From positions 62,001-126,000 of the forward strand of contig JAIGNY010004510.1 in NCBI GenBank assembly GCA_020152595.1: a stretch of DNA of 64,000 bases, in the 5' to 3' direction. This document shows positions 23,087 through 35,312 of the stretch, one piece after another (the stretch's first letter is position 1; each line of letters opens with the position of its first letter). The position numbers and the translations under genes were made by a program. Below the pieces are notes generated by a model, which did not search any database, was not told the origin of the DNA, and saw only the letters and a list, made by a program, of their open reading frames with translations. The DNA is from Chiridota heheva (Eukaryota > Echinodermata > Holothuroidea > Apodida > Chiridotidae).

Positions 23087-26000
23087 GGGAACAGGCGATT
23101 ATTAATCGCCGTGTATCGCCGTTTTTTTTCTGAACAAGTTAATGACCTGTTACTAAGGCTTTAATCGTCACACATCAATGCCCAAATCCTGAGAGTACCG
23201 ATCACAGCCAAAACAGTTATATTCTCTGCAGTGCACACACCGAAATAAGCTCCTTACAATAACAATAGAAGCTGTACTTTGGACTGGCCACGTATCGAGC
23301 GCGTCAGTTTTACAAGTGTGCATAGAAAAGTTTTCACTGATCTTGCCTGCTTTTAACTACATTGACGAATATATAAAATAGCCTAAATTCATTTTCTGTA
23401 TGTAACTTTTATGATTATTTAGCTGTATGTCATCTCTTTATGTATGATGCTGCACATTTAAATAATGTGTTTTTTTTCTTTCCACAGCTGAAGACAAAAT
23501 TAAAAAATTAAAACAGCTGAAGCAGAAAAAAAAAAAAAATCTCCGCCCAAGTGTAGAATTCTAATTTAAATTATGAAAAAAATATACCTAGCATATTAAG
23601 ATCTACAGTACCGATGCGAGCAGTTTGACAATTGCGCCGGTAATTTTACTGCTGGTAAGCTGCCGATAAAACGCCGGTAAAGTGCTGGTAATGCCGCCGG
23701 TAAAGCGCCGAGAAAAAAAACCGTTCTCGGAGCCAAAAACGTAGTGTTAGTTTTCATGCAACTTGCGATTTAATTTTTAAATAAAAAGATACTATCACGA
23801 GCATTATTTTTCAATCACAACTCTTATTTCTTTCAGCGAGGAAAGTCTTCGGTCTACTGTTTACGTCTGCACACGTACCGAATCTGCAAATTTCTTTAGT
23901 TCAGATACGTTTAAACTGATGTAAGTTTGCCGTTTTAAGCAAAATTAAATATTTTATTTCCCGTGTCTTTTTAAAGGACACAGATCAGCCCACAATAAAT
24001 TGGTAACGACAATGCAGAGCGTACCACAGAGATTTACGATCATTATTTATTTTCAACAAGTTCAAAAAAAAATACAAACTGAAAAACCCCGTGGCAACGC
24101 AACTTGTGTCTGCACTATCAGGCGGGCCGCGACGGCCATTTTTTTTTTCATAAATTGTAAAATGAAAATTGAATAAAATAATATCAACTAAAACTAAAAA
24201 GATAAGCGAAATAGAAAGGATCGGCGCAATAAAAATAAACAAGTTTAACTTACTGAGATTTCCATGTTTTATTCCGAAATATATAGTATTCCAAATAGTC
24301 GTAAAATTTTACTATTTAAAAATATTTCCACCAAAATATTAAGAAACGTTGTCACAAACTTGTTAATATGTAGTTCCATATACAGAAAAAGTGAAACGAA
24401 AGAAAATAGAAAAAAATAAATAAAATGAGAACAATTAAAATTCTGAACTAAGTACTCTTTGCTCAGTGTAGACCTCCATGTTGAAAACAATGCATCAAAA
24501 TCTGTCCGAAAGTTCGAAATCCGCGACGTGTAAGTAAACATAAACATACATGTTGCTCCCACTATTTGATAAGCCCAGGTGCAAAATAATTTCTTTATAG
24601 ATTAGATCGTGCGAAAATGTCTTTTTTTTTTCGACAGATATATTATAATTCTTATCCGAAACTTACGAACATTAAACTCCATTAACATTAATCTCTATGA
24701 AACACATACCGCAAAAACACGGCAAACTTCTAAAGAATCGATAATAATCATGCTGCTCCATTCCCAGCACTTTTGACAGATTTGTTTACAAATTGACGCC
24801 AGCTGTATCTGGACTTGGGCCTAGCGCGGTCCAATTAATTAAGATTGGCACATTTAAAGGGGAATACTTACGATTTTCACATTTAAGGAGAAATACTTAA
24901 AAAGGTATATGCCCCCTCTCGAATTTCATGTTGGCTTTCAAATATTTGAAGTCTAAAGACATAAACTTGAGTTTGGTGTTTATGGAAAAGGGACTGGGGA
25001 TCACAGCGATTAATAGCGATTTAGAGGGGTACTCCAGAGTGATTCCTTCTTCTACATGTTTAATTTAATATTATCAGGCTATCGAATTTAGGTGGGGGTA
25101 TTCTCCTTTATGAACAGATACAGTAATTTGGTAGATTATCTTGTCCCCTCTCTAATTTCCCCACAAAAATTAAAGTATAACAACAGCAAGAAGTTTTTTA
25201 TGATCTCCTAGCTCGTTTGCAAGTTGAAGCGACAAACTGGGATCGTTGAACTATTGAATTTGGGGTGGGGGCATTCTCTTTTATGAAAACATAATTTTGT
25301 AGATCGTATCGTCCCCTCCCCTATTTTCTTAAATTAATAATATTAATATTACGAATAGGAAGAAGTGGTGGATAGGGGTAGGGTGGAGGTGGCAGTGCCA
25401 TGGTTCTTTTTTAAGATCTCTCCGTTTCAGGTTTCAAATGGCAAATTTGATCACCAAACATTGAATTTGTGGGGGTAATTCTTTTTACTGTGAAAACATA
25501 CTTGGTATATGATATTGTCCTTCCCTCTCCCCATTTTCATTTGTTTTCCCGAATGAAGATAAGGCGATGCTTCAATCATCCCTCTCCGGTGCTCAGTGAA
25601 TTTCCTCATATTTCTTACTTCACAAAATGTTAGATGTCCACTCCCCCTCCCGGTTTTGGTATTGTTGTCTTTTTTTTTTTTTTTTACGGCTTTCCTCCAT
25701 TTTGAATGTTTACATAAAAGTGTCATGCGTGCAGCATGTCTTTAACAACTTAGCGCCGCGTGGCCGAGGAGTTCGAGGAAACCTGTCGCCAGGTTATAAA
25801 CCACCCAGAAGTAGTAACATGTGAAGGGGGACGCGGGCGGCATATCATTGAACGAGATATTTTGTTGTTTTTCTGACACAGTTCTAATGATTTTTAAAAA
25901 AGTAGAATTTATACTGATGCGATGTGTGGTAATAATTTGCTATACATTAACTTGGCGGCCATTAACTGGGGCAACAACAGGGTGTGTTAAAACTGATCTT

Positions 26001-26526
26001 TTGTAAGTTTGCGTAATGTTTCCCAGGAACCAACGCATTAAATAGCAGGCCTTTTGGAACGGGGGTTAGGAAACTGTTGTGGAAGCCTGACCACGATGGG
26101 AGTAAATAGTTACATTAAAAAATAACATTTTTATCAAAAGACAGTCATTGATGCATCGTGAGTTTTTGTTATAAATATATCTTTTATTATAATCATATTT
26201 TTCTTGTCAATGATCTGTAAAACTGTTGTAAAGTAGAAAAGACAATTTGTTTTCTTTTTTATTGAAACTTTATTGCTTCGACGGGAACAGCAATTTTATG
26301 TTAGATTCAACAACATAAGTGTACATCATACGTCAAGTGTATTGGGTGCAAATGCAACTTCCTCAACAGGTATTGATTGGTAGACATCCTGTGGACTTGA
26401 CTCATTTACTTACACTGGGGGTTATAGAGTGTTACGTAGTTGTAACCAGGGTATTATGCATAGAATATTCACACAACAGGTCCCAAAAATCGGCAATGCA
26501 CGGCGATTAAATAATCGCCTGTTCCC
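23087..26526. mobile_element. PIF/Harbinger-like nonautonomous TIR element
   Basis: Inverted ends of about 27 bp start GGGAACAGGCGATTATTAAT and match on the other strand at 26526 with one extra T. They are flanked by TTA at 23084-23086 and 26527-26529. A 3-bp TWA duplication is characteristic of PIF/Harbinger. Each end contains the palindrome GGCGATTATTAATCGCC. The 3.4-kb interior has no recognisable transposase. It splits the LINE reverse transcriptase. Confidence 0.85.
24890..25560. repeat. Diverged tandem units of about 180-200 bp inside the Harbinger-like element
   Basis: The pattern GAATTT..GGGGG..ATTCT..TTATGAA..CCCCTC recurs at about 25083, 25255 and 25463, with a weaker match near 24910. 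These are old, decayed duplications. Confidence 0.6.
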
Positions 26527-26529
26527 TTA

Positions 26530-26831
26530 TCCCAACCTGAAGAAATATTGTTTTTAAAACTTAATTTTACTAATATTTTTCCATACAGTCTTGTGATCTA
26601 AGTCAGAGCTAAAAAATGTGGAATAATGTGACTGTTTAGCTAACTTTATGATATTCTGAAGTTTATTTTTAAAAACTTTATATTTTGTTTCGTTTTGTAA
26701 AGAAGGATTGTTTTTAAACGTATGGTAAAATTTACTTTTCCGTTGAATCGATTTCAATATACCTGAAGTTAACCAAGGGGACTTTAATTTGTGTACACCT
26801 CGTTTATTTCTACGTAACAGGCAATTTTTAG
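26530..26831 (-). pseudogene. LINE segment between endonuclease and reverse transcriptase
   Basis: The minus frame reads HKLKSPWLTSGILKSIQRKS followed by a helix with YKVFKNKLQNIIKLAKQSHY. This is the standard linker between endonuclease and RT in CR1/L2-like LINEs. It joins the RT across the Harbinger-like element and the endonuclease across the larger insertion. Confidence 0.82.
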
Positions 26832-27309
26832 CTCCACCCATACACAGAGTGTATGAGTGGAGATTATCAAATCGTACGTGACCTCTCATATGTGCCTGTA
26901 CTAACTTTTGCTTAAAAATGCATCTCCTCCTAGGTTTTTACAGTTTTGCTCTTGAGATTCTGGCTCAAGCGAGATTTTTGTATCCAAATTTAAGCTTGTA
27001 TTTCGTTAAGAGAAAGTCCATGTATTTTTTAATTAGAGCTCTCTAAAGGTTTTAACAAAGTATAAGATTTTATGGTAATTTCGCTAAAAATAGCTCTATC
27101 CTATTCGCGTTTACGTGCAGTACCGCTCCGGGCCATGGTATTGGTCAGTTGGTATACCTGCATGTTTATTAGTTCCTTGTATGGACATATATGTTTAATC
27201 ATATCGCAGTATTTTCCAATCAGAATTCGGACATTCTGCTATGAATATGCACATCTCGTAATCTTATTTAGGTCACGCTGTATCGGATTGGATTACCGAG
27301 TTGGATAAT

Positions 27310-30300
27310 AGCTTATGACATAGCCTAGAAGATAACGTGTGAAGTTGTTGTTTGATCATTTTCGCTTGTCGTATAGCAAGTCTCAAGTGTTAGTAAGTTT
27401 TGTGCTACATTGCATCGCGGGGCTAGAGCGTTATACTTAAATCCACTAACGTTAAGGATAAAGTTTTGTTGGGTTTGTGAACGCAGCGGCATTGCGTAAA
27501 CCGTAATTTGCCGTATGGGCAGCAGATTGCCAGAAATATAAGTTTGTTTCAAACCTATAAGTTTTCGTGGACACGTGGAAGAATCATCGCTGGGCACGGT
27601 AGTATTCAATGGGGCATCCCAGGGCTGCTAATAAGGTTGTGACGTTTAACAGTTTAGGAAATCATGCTACGTGTAAACGAATGTTAATTCAATTTTTATG
27701 TTTGCTTTTTCAAGTTCGCATAAATTCACGAAACCATCTAACCAACCTTATCATTTCAATCTTTACCCGCTATGTCATTGCCTTCACATTTTTCACGGGC
27801 GTTATGCATATTACTAATTATTTCCACGGTACTTGGGATGGGATGCATGGAATGTAGCTAGCTTGTGCTCATTAGGAATGCGCTAGGCCCAGGCTAGCAC
27901 TCATTAACATAACCCGTCAAATACACACAAGAAATTTCCGCCTATATCCCTTAATTATCAAATCACAATACACATCACCCAACCACTGATCGGTGTAAAG
28001 TAAATTCTACCCCAGTTAATTTTGGCCTCCCGGCTCTTATTTCCTAGGAAATGTGGGCCCAGACAATTAAGCCGTAGCCATCCAGTAAATTTGTTCCCCC
28101 TCATAGTAAAACAGTACGCTAGGAAATTTGGGCCCGTCCCTTCTTTCCTATGAAATATGGAGACAACAACTTTAATTCTTTTCCAATCTACCTATTCCTA
28201 AAGTTGGCCCAGAAGAATTTACGTTAAAGGTTAGAAACACACAAGTCATGAATCAAACCACGGTAGCGATGCAAAGAAATCAAAATTCATACTTAACGAT
28301 GTCCTTTGGCCTATCGTTGAAAGTATCCCAGCTTTTAAGAGTTCTAATGTGCAGTGAAAACATTAAAGAAATTTCGTTTCACATCAATTGTGATAAAATT
28401 ACAGATTAATTCGTGTCTTTTATTATTTACTTCAAAGAGTAACAAATATTTCAAAACTAATAATTGTATTTACGGACGGATTAAATGTTTGCCTGGGTAT
28501 TGTTATTGTTTTTACGACCGGATTACCAGGGAGTTGTTGCTTGGATTACTTAATCACAAAATCAGCACGTGTTGTCATAAATTAATGCGGTAATAGCCCG
28601 CTCATGCTCAAAACTCGTAATATTCTCACGCCGTGTGATCTGTTATCCCCAGTTGCGGAAGTCACACGTGGTCGCTATAGCGTCTCTTAACATGAGTACT
28701 GTACTTACGGACAACAAACAATCATTCTCGGTTTTGGGGGAAAAAACTTCAAACACTTGAATATTTATTGCTATATAACAGCCCCATTAGTGCTGATTTG
28801 GGTGAAAATACATTGGCTAAATCATTCAAAAAGCTATTCCAAGTGCACTAAATTATACTGTGCAGCAAATTAGACCGCATCACTGCTCTAAACGCATTTT
28901 GGCAGTGACCCAGATTTTTCTCGCAGCAGTAGCGACATCAAAAGGGAATTACGTAATCCCGATGATTATTATTACATGGATAGGATGAATGTTAAGTATT
29001 ATATTTCAAGTGTTTCCTTAAGTTTGAACAAACAGAAAAACGGGAAGAACCAATTTTAATTTCATATTAAAGTAGCCATGCTAGTTCTGAAACTTACATT
29101 ATGCGTTCATATCAAGGTTTTTATTTAGGTCCTATCATCAATGATGACTTGAAATCGACAGAGGCGGCGGAGCTGGGAAGGGGATGTGCGGGCTTCAGCC
29201 TAATAATTTTAGGTGAACGTATCACATGTCACCTTATCTCATTAAATCCCCCAATATTTTGAACGCTCCGCCACCCCTGATAAGACAATTGAATTCTGAG
29301 ATGGCATGGGGTGGATGAGATGCAGAAAAGCATTTTCATACAATGAATCGTTGACACTTCAGGGCCGTAAATTCACATCTTCAACGTGAAGGAGCTTGCT
29401 TGGCTTCTTATCCAAACTTGGGGTCACAAGATACGAATTGAAACTCAAAAAAATCCCCACCCCACCCCCCCAATTGTGTACTATTTTTTTAATTCCATAG
29501 GCCTATACTTAAAAAGTAGGGGAATATGTATCCCGGGAATCACGGCAGTACGCTTTTTTGAATGAAACTAAAATTAAACAATTTGGAAGTCCTATGCAGA
29601 AAAAATCAAACATGTTTGGCATAGCCTAACATATTTTTTAATACATGTAGATGGTTGCTAATGTTCGTAATTTTGTTTTTAAAATGTATTGTTGCAGAAT
29701 ATGCTGCACTCAAAGTGACCTTTGCTCTCCGATAACGCGTCGGTAATCGACCGTTACATAGTGGAAACCTCCATTAACTCCTACATTAAAATTAATACAA
29801 AACGGCTTACAACTTTTTGTTAGAAGCATATTTTTTGAATTGTCACTATTCTTAAATAAATGAGGTAGTATGCTGCATATACCCGGCCCTAAGTTCGAAT
29901 ACCGAGGGCCATGAAATCAGGTGCGTTATTATTTTTTTAAAGAAGTGTTATGTATTTTCTCTGGTTTCTTTCTTTTTAGTGAGATAAGTATATTTTATCC
30001 TTGTATTATCTATTTTATTTCTTTACTGTTAAGCATGCAACAGTAGTTTCTTATTTTTCATTTGCTTTATGTTTATTTTAATAACCTTCTTTTTTCGTTT
30101 CTGTGATTTAAAAATTTTTTTAATTCTTGTTCCTCGCATTTCAGATACTGTCATGTCTGGCATAGGAATCAAAAAGATTTTTCTTCTATTCAAATTGTTT
30201 ACCTAAATCAAAGGAGACATATTCTTGCTTGTATGACCCTGGGATTACCATTATCAAACACTAAGGGCCGTAATTATTGGAAAGTCTTCCCTGCCCCTGG

Positions 30301-30830
30301 CCACGCACCACTATATACCCAATATTGAAATAAAAATGTGTTTTAAAAACATGTTAGCCTCAGATGTGTGTTAGGGTGTGGTGCGTTAAGCCTGTCCCCA
30401 TATGTGAGTAAGAACTCCGACGTAGCATGATAATTTTGAAGTTTATGTTGTATGTCCCAGAAAGAAGTTACACAATATCCTACAGCAGCAACTACTACAA
30501 ACTGACAAAACGATATATGAATACAACATTTATAGGCCTACCCTCTGTGTTCCCCCCGCCATTATGAGGAATACTCCCACAATGGGGGTATTCCCCTCTC
30601 TACCCTATTTAACAATTTTCTTTGTCTCCTGTTGTATAAACAAAATTCGTTCTCCACATGACCGTGGCAGTTACACTTGTATTTAGCTATTGATCCCATC
30701 CAATATTTTAGTCTATTTGCCTACTGGGGACAAGAAATACCAATAAAAAAAAGATACGTTGGACGAAATTTACCATCCCATTTCCTGTAGCCACAACCGC
30801 CTCTGCCCAACGCTGTTTCTCCCCTCCCCC
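27310..30830. other. Interior of the large insertion, no gene recognised
   Basis: AT-rich sequence with stops in all frames. Short repeated words near 28040-28160 (CTAGGAAATNTGGGCCC) occur twice. I see no transposase motif. Confidence 0.5.
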
Positions 30831-30834
30831 TACC

Positions 30835-31255
30835 CTTACCCTCCACCCTCCCACTCCACCCTCCCGATCCACCCTCCCGATCCACCCTCCCCTCCACCCT
30901 CCCCTCCACCTCCCCTCCACCCTCCCCTCCACCCTCTCCCTCCACCCTCCCCTCCACCTCCCCCCTCCCCTCCACCCTCCCCTCCACCCTCCCCTCCACC
31001 CTCCCCTCCACCCTCCCCTCCACCCTCCCCTCCACCCTCCGCTCCACCCTCCCGCTCCACCCTCCCGCTCCACCCTCCCTCCCGATCCACCCTCCCCTCC
31101 ACCCTCCCCTCCACCCTCTCCCTCCCCCCTCCTCCTCCACCCTCCCCTCCACCCTCCCCTCCACCCTCCCCTCCACCCTCCCCTCCACCCTCCCCCCTCC
31201 ACCCTCCCCTCCACCCTTCCCCTCCACCCTTCCCCTTCCCCCTCCACCCTTTGTT
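30835..31255. repeat. Polypyrimidine tract, CCCTCCCCTCCA-type units
   Basis: About 420 bp almost purely C and T on the + strand, with roughly 10-11 bp units. Apparent proline-rich and glycine/arginine-rich frames on both strands are composition artefacts. Confidence 0.95.
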
Positions 31256-31259
31256 AAGT

Positions 31260-32740
31260 TCAAGGGGAAAACAGTAATTTCTTCATCAATTATGGTAAAA
31301 TGTCAAATGAAACACAATTAGGGGCATAACTTTAAAACGAAATTCCATTATATTTCATATGTATGTTTCTTTGAAGTCACAAACAAATTTGGCAGCATGA
31401 TTTCTATGTTATGTTTCGTTCCTCATTAAACAAGATTTTTTAACAGTATTTGACAAAGAAAGTACATGAAATATATGATTTTTTTATCGGGATAATAATT
31501 TATTTATTTAAGAACTAATTATGTAAGAATAAAAACACCAGATATCAAAATTTAAGTAACGATCGTACATGTCAACTTGACTTTCACACACTCATACGAG
31601 AAGCAGGAAGTGCATGTTTGCACATTACATAGTGAATATAACGGTAGCGTCTTTCAAGTGGTGGATTAGCATGGGTTGCTATGGAAGGTCTATTAATAAG
31701 AACTGACGACGACGAGTAGACGCACAATTACAATGACGGGTTGTCACCTGCGTAATCGCTTATGATAGTAACAATGCTATCATGAAACGCCTAATACGAT
31801 CCGGACGAGAACACAGGTACGACGTGACGGACAGACATAACATCAACAACCAAGTCAATGTCCATGGCCTTTGATAACCAGTTGTGGTGCACTGGCGTGT
31901 CTACCCAACCCAGGCTTGAACCCAGGACCTCGTGGTCTGTAGACATGTATGATAACCGCTACACCACAGTAGGTAGATAATTGTTAAGAACCTGGCGAAG
32001 ATTTCGCTTTATACCTGCGTTAAAAGGGCGTCCACTTATGACAACTGGCCTTACGGTTAAACGGTTATGGATCGTAATGGTGACAGCTGTACATTTATGA
32101 AAAAATGCTAACTGTCACAACCTTAGCTGCTACTTTGGCCGATTACTGGCTAATTATAACATATTTGGCCGTTTTGAAACATGCTTGGTTAATAATCTTT
32201 TTCAGTACCGGCCAAATTAAATTAATCTAACATTTATGAAGATTAATGTGTAAATGTTAAACTTTTGTTATGTTTGCAAAATGTATTTTCTAACTATATG
32301 TTGTGGTGGAATTTACCTATGACCTCGCCAACGTCATTAATCAAGTGAGACATGATGGCACCATGCATTGAATGTCACATAGCTTTTGTTAGAAGCATAA
32401 TTTTTCAGACATCGCTATAACATGAACCTCATTGCACCCACTGCAAAACTAAGTCATTACTGAGAACCAATCTGGCAGTCATTCACAACTAACCTCATTT
32501 GGCACATATGACCTGACTGTTAAAAGGTGCCATTACACCCAAACAAACAAAACTGAATACAACTCATACGGGAAAGTTGAAACTCTTGGATTTTTAACAT
32601 GATGAATAATTGCCCACAAATGGAATGCACCTCAAATCAAACTTTAAAAACATCATAAAAGTACATATGACAAAAATAAAATCACTGAAAGCAATCAATT
32701 CTTCTTGCATTGTAATGGGTTGAGCTATAACATCATTGAT
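31260..32740. other. Right interior of the large insertion
   Basis: Unique AT-rich sequence holding the tRNA-like segment. The last 80 bp resembles the end of the related element at about 46.8 kb. No coding region. Confidence 0.45.
31899..31972 (-). other. tRNA-like sequence (tRNA pseudogene or SINE head)
   Basis: Read on the minus strand it has a box A-like GTGGTGTAGCGGTTATC and a box B-like GGGTTCAAGCC at tRNA spacing, with a T-arm stem CCTGGG/CCTGGG-type pairing and CTACT/GGTAG acceptor pairing. The D-arm text is similar to Val-type tRNAs. The anticodon stem is imperfect, so an active tRNA is unlikely. Confidence 0.5.
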
Positions 32741-32746
32741 GTCTAG

Positions 32747-32936
32747 TTATTAATAAGGTTGTCAAAAATGTTTATAAACTTACTATAAGCGGACTGTGCG
32801 TCTGTATCTAGAAGTACAGTCGACCAATCTGTGTGGGATAATTTATTAATAAGGTTGTCAAAAATGTTTATAAACTTACTATAAGCGGACTGTGCGTCTG
32901 TATCTAGAAGTACAGTCGACCAATCTGTGTGGGATA
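32747..32936. repeat. 96-bp tandem duplication inside the LINE
   Basis: Two virtually identical 96-bp copies beginning TTATTAATAAGG. On the minus strand they encode the LINE interdomain text HTDWSTVLLDTDAQSAYSKF. The duplication lies directly at the border of the large insertion. Confidence 0.9.
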
Positions 32937-32939
32937 AAT

Positions 32940-33790
32940 CAATAAGTAAGTTTTTTAAATTAGTTGGTCGGAGGTCATTTATAAGTGAATGATTAACATT
33001 TAATACTTCTACAATAAACTTACAGGATATAAATATCGGATAATGATCTGAAAGGCAGCAATAACAACACCACTAATAAAGATTTATCATAAACATTTGT
33101 ACAAATATTATCAATAATCGATGCAGATGAAGCTGTAACACGGTAGGTATATTTATAGTACAATAAAAAGAGTGAGATATTAGGATATCAGACAGATGAT
33201 CAACTTTAGCATTGATAATCCCCAGATTTATATTAAAATCACCTGCTAAAAAACAATACTTATTTTCTCTATTTATGGTATCTAAGATTAAATCAAGATT
33301 TGCAAGGAAAGAGACACAATTTGTATCTGGCGGCCTATATATCACAGCAATTATGATATTCTTTGAGCAGTGATTTAGTTCAATAAAAAGTGATTCACTC
33401 TCTTCCACATTCAAATCCTTTCTCGTGGAAAATGAGATATCATCTCAAATATACAATCCAATACCGCCACCTTTTCTATTGTCTCTAAGTGAATTGATAA
33501 AAGAATATCCTGGAATGGTGTAAAGGTTTTAATCGGAATTTAAAGTTAACCATGTTTCAGTCACAGCAATTATGTCAAAAGGAAAGTTGTTGACAGAAAT
33601 AATGAAGTTACATAAAGAGTCAAAAGTTTTTTACTAAACTTCTGGAATTAATATGAATAATTGAAAAATCATTTCTGTGATCATCAGTGTGGAGTACGAA
33701 GTTCTCTTTAGTTAAGTATTTACAGTCAACAACAGCCTGGAGTCCCTCGTAATTCAAATTATTGCGTACAAAAAAAAAACGGCACATCAA
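32940..33790 (-). pseudogene. LINE ORF2 endonuclease (APE type)
   Basis: Minus-strand motifs in order: FSIIHINSRSL, FDIIAVTETWL (catalytic Glu), GGGIGLYI, IIIAVIYRPP and CFLAGDFNINL. These define the apurinic-like endonuclease that nicks target DNA. Several stops and a frameshift show it is dead. Confidence 0.85.
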
Positions 33791-34039
33791 ATCCCAAGTA
33801 AATTGAAGCTCAACGATATGAAATTATAAAATAGTAATACATCGACGAGGTTGGCAAATCTTAATTTGAAGGCATATTCCACAAAGAAATAAAGAAAAGG
33901 TTAGTTGGTAAGGAGATGGAGATTTCATCCTGGATGGTCAGATGAAAGTAAAGTTGATACACATCAACGTGCTGCTGCATGGGATCATGTTTATGAAGTA
34001 ACTGTTGGTAGGTCATTCACTGATCGAATGTGCTTGATC

Positions 34040-34760
34040 TTTTTCTGGACATCTAAATCATGAATTAATGCAAAGACTTTACCGTCACTGGTCCACGAAC
34101 GTTGGACATATTGATTGTTATAGCTTATGTTGGAAAGTTGTAAGTTTTTCTTCGTTAGATCTTCTTTAACAACAATGTTTGAACCTTTTAAAGTTTTCTT
34201 CTTGCTACCATTACACTTCTTTTGGTATAGTAACCAGAAAATTTAGCTATGATTGCTCGTGGCTTCCCGTTATCAATCGTTTTCCCCACTCTGTGGGAAC
34301 GATCTATGTCTCTGTGTTCAATTGGGATTTGAAGTTTAGTTTCTAAGATATTTTTTACCAGATTAGTTGTGGTTTCTGCTAGTGACTTGGGAATTCCAAA
34401 AATCCTGATGCTGTTTCTTCTCGTATACTGTTTGTGATTGTTTACGAATTTGATTCTTTTTCCGAGTTTTCTTGAAGAAACTTAACTTTAGATCGAACAG
34501 ACTTCAATTCAGTTTCCTTTGCGTCCATTTTGATCTCAAGGTCAAAAACTCTTGATTCAAGTTTCTCAACTTCTTCTTTTGATTGTTCTAGCTTCCCTGC
34601 TATGGCTTTTCCTACACTTTTTTTTATTTCTTTAAATAGTTCGCTTTGTAGTAGGTCACTGGTAATATGGGACGCAATTTCAAGTGTTTGTTTATTGAGT
34701 GGTCGCAGGTGTGGAACCTGACTAATCTTTGGACATCTTTGATGTTTGTGTGTTAGGCTA
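34040..34760 (-). pseudogene. LINE ORF1: coiled coil plus nucleic-acid-binding domain
   Basis: The minus frame has a charged coiled coil (KLEQSKEEVEKLESRVFDLE) and then RRNSIRIFGIPKSLAETTT and DIDRSHRVGK with KPRAIIAKF. That order is characteristic of ORF1 RNA-binding proteins of L1 and CR1-like LINEs. Frame breaks lie between the two parts. Confidence 0.8.
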
Positions 34761-34847
34761 TTAAGCCTTATGCTACTTCAAACAAAATAGCGTGGAAGTG
34801 AAAGGCAAAAATAGCCGAAAGTCTAATTTCCACAAAGAAAAAAAACG

Positions 34848-35030
34848 TTTATATCATGATCAGTAATATAAGCAGTTTATATCATGATGAGTAATATAAG
34901 CAGTTTACATCATGATCAGTAATATAAGCTTGGCGTTCATGTCCTTAAAGGATTTTTGCCGACTTAATTCAGATATAAGCAGTTTCTATCATGATCAGTA
35001 ATATAAGCAGTTTATATCATGATCATTATT
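34848..35030. repeat. 28-bp repeat, right of LINE
   Basis: Several units of TTTATATCATGATCAGTAAT followed by ATAAGCAG, interrupted by about 55 bp of unique sequence. It matches 20976-21046 and ends about 60 bp before the exon at 35092. Confidence 0.85.
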
Positions 35031-35091
35031 CTTATCATGTTGGCATTGGTACCATGTTGATGTATTTAGTCTACCATACTTTTCTCTGCAG

Positions 35092-35312
35092 ACAAGACCT
35101 CTTCACGTTCTCCAAACCAGGAATCGACCCTTGTCCGTGTTGCCTCCTGGATCAAGGTCAAAACAACTAGTTTTGGTGGGAAGTACATGTTTCGACCGAT
35201 TGAGAACGGAAGTGACGGCACGCTGGAGGACAAAAGTGACAGCACGCTGGAGGACGTAAGTGACAGCACGCTGGAGGGCAACGAGCAGCACAATGTACCA
35301 GGGAGATCAAAG
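35092..35312 (+). CDS. SENP-like gene exon with 8-residue tandem repeat
   Basis: The acceptor is TCTCTGCAG and the donor AAG|GTAGGA. The exon carries two bases in and ends in phase 0. It encodes about 73 residues: DKTSSRSPNQ, then RVASWIKVKTTSFGGKYMF, then a threefold 8-residue repeat of the type SDGTLEDK/SDSTLEDV/SDSTLEGN with a 24-bp period. The repeat is acidic and probably disordered. No catalytic motif is expected here, since SENP N-terminal regions are poorly conserved and work in targeting. Open reading frame through the whole exon and phase agreement on both sides support it. Confidence 0.75.

Larger units (their letters stand above)
26832..32744. mobile_element. Large insertion in LINE, unclassified TIR-like element
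   Basis: The left end TAGCTCCACCC and the right end, read inverted, TAGCTCAACCC resemble short inverted repeats. The left 400 bp is similar to 40027-40450 (ATGCATCTCCTAGG, TTTTGCTCTTGA, ATTCTGGCTCAAG, TTTTCCAATCAGAATT). The right 80 bp is similar to 46796-46885 (GACAAAAATAAAAT, GAGCTATAACA). Both blocks sit in the same order in both places, so they are two members of one family. The exact ends and target duplication are not settled. Confidence 0.6.
21047..34847 (-). mobile_element. Minus-strand LINE, near full length, split by two insertions
   Basis: Parts in element order: coiled-coil ORF1 (34760-34040), ORF2 endonuclease (about 33790-32940), interdomain (to about 32747, then 26831-26530), reverse transcriptase (23086-21955) and a 3' region ending in an A/T-rich tail at 21047. 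Removing the insertions 23087-26526 and about 26832-32744 leaves about 4.5 kb, a normal length for a CR1/L2-like LINE. The 28-bp repeats on both sides show it landed inside a small tandem array. Confidence 0.85.

Noticed and set aside
23480-23570. Possible captured exon after TTTCCACAG (AEDKIKKLKQLKQ)
   Set aside because: The frame runs into poly-A at once, with no donor and no domain. It could be chance or a transposase relic.
29895-29935. Second tRNA-like box B (AGTTCGAATACC) with GGCCCT/AGGGCC pairing
   Set aside because: No matching box A lies at a proper distance upstream, so it is only a small hairpin.
30708-31277. Proline-rich and glycine/arginine-rich open frames
   Set aside because: Composition artefact of a pure C/T tract; all six frames look similar.
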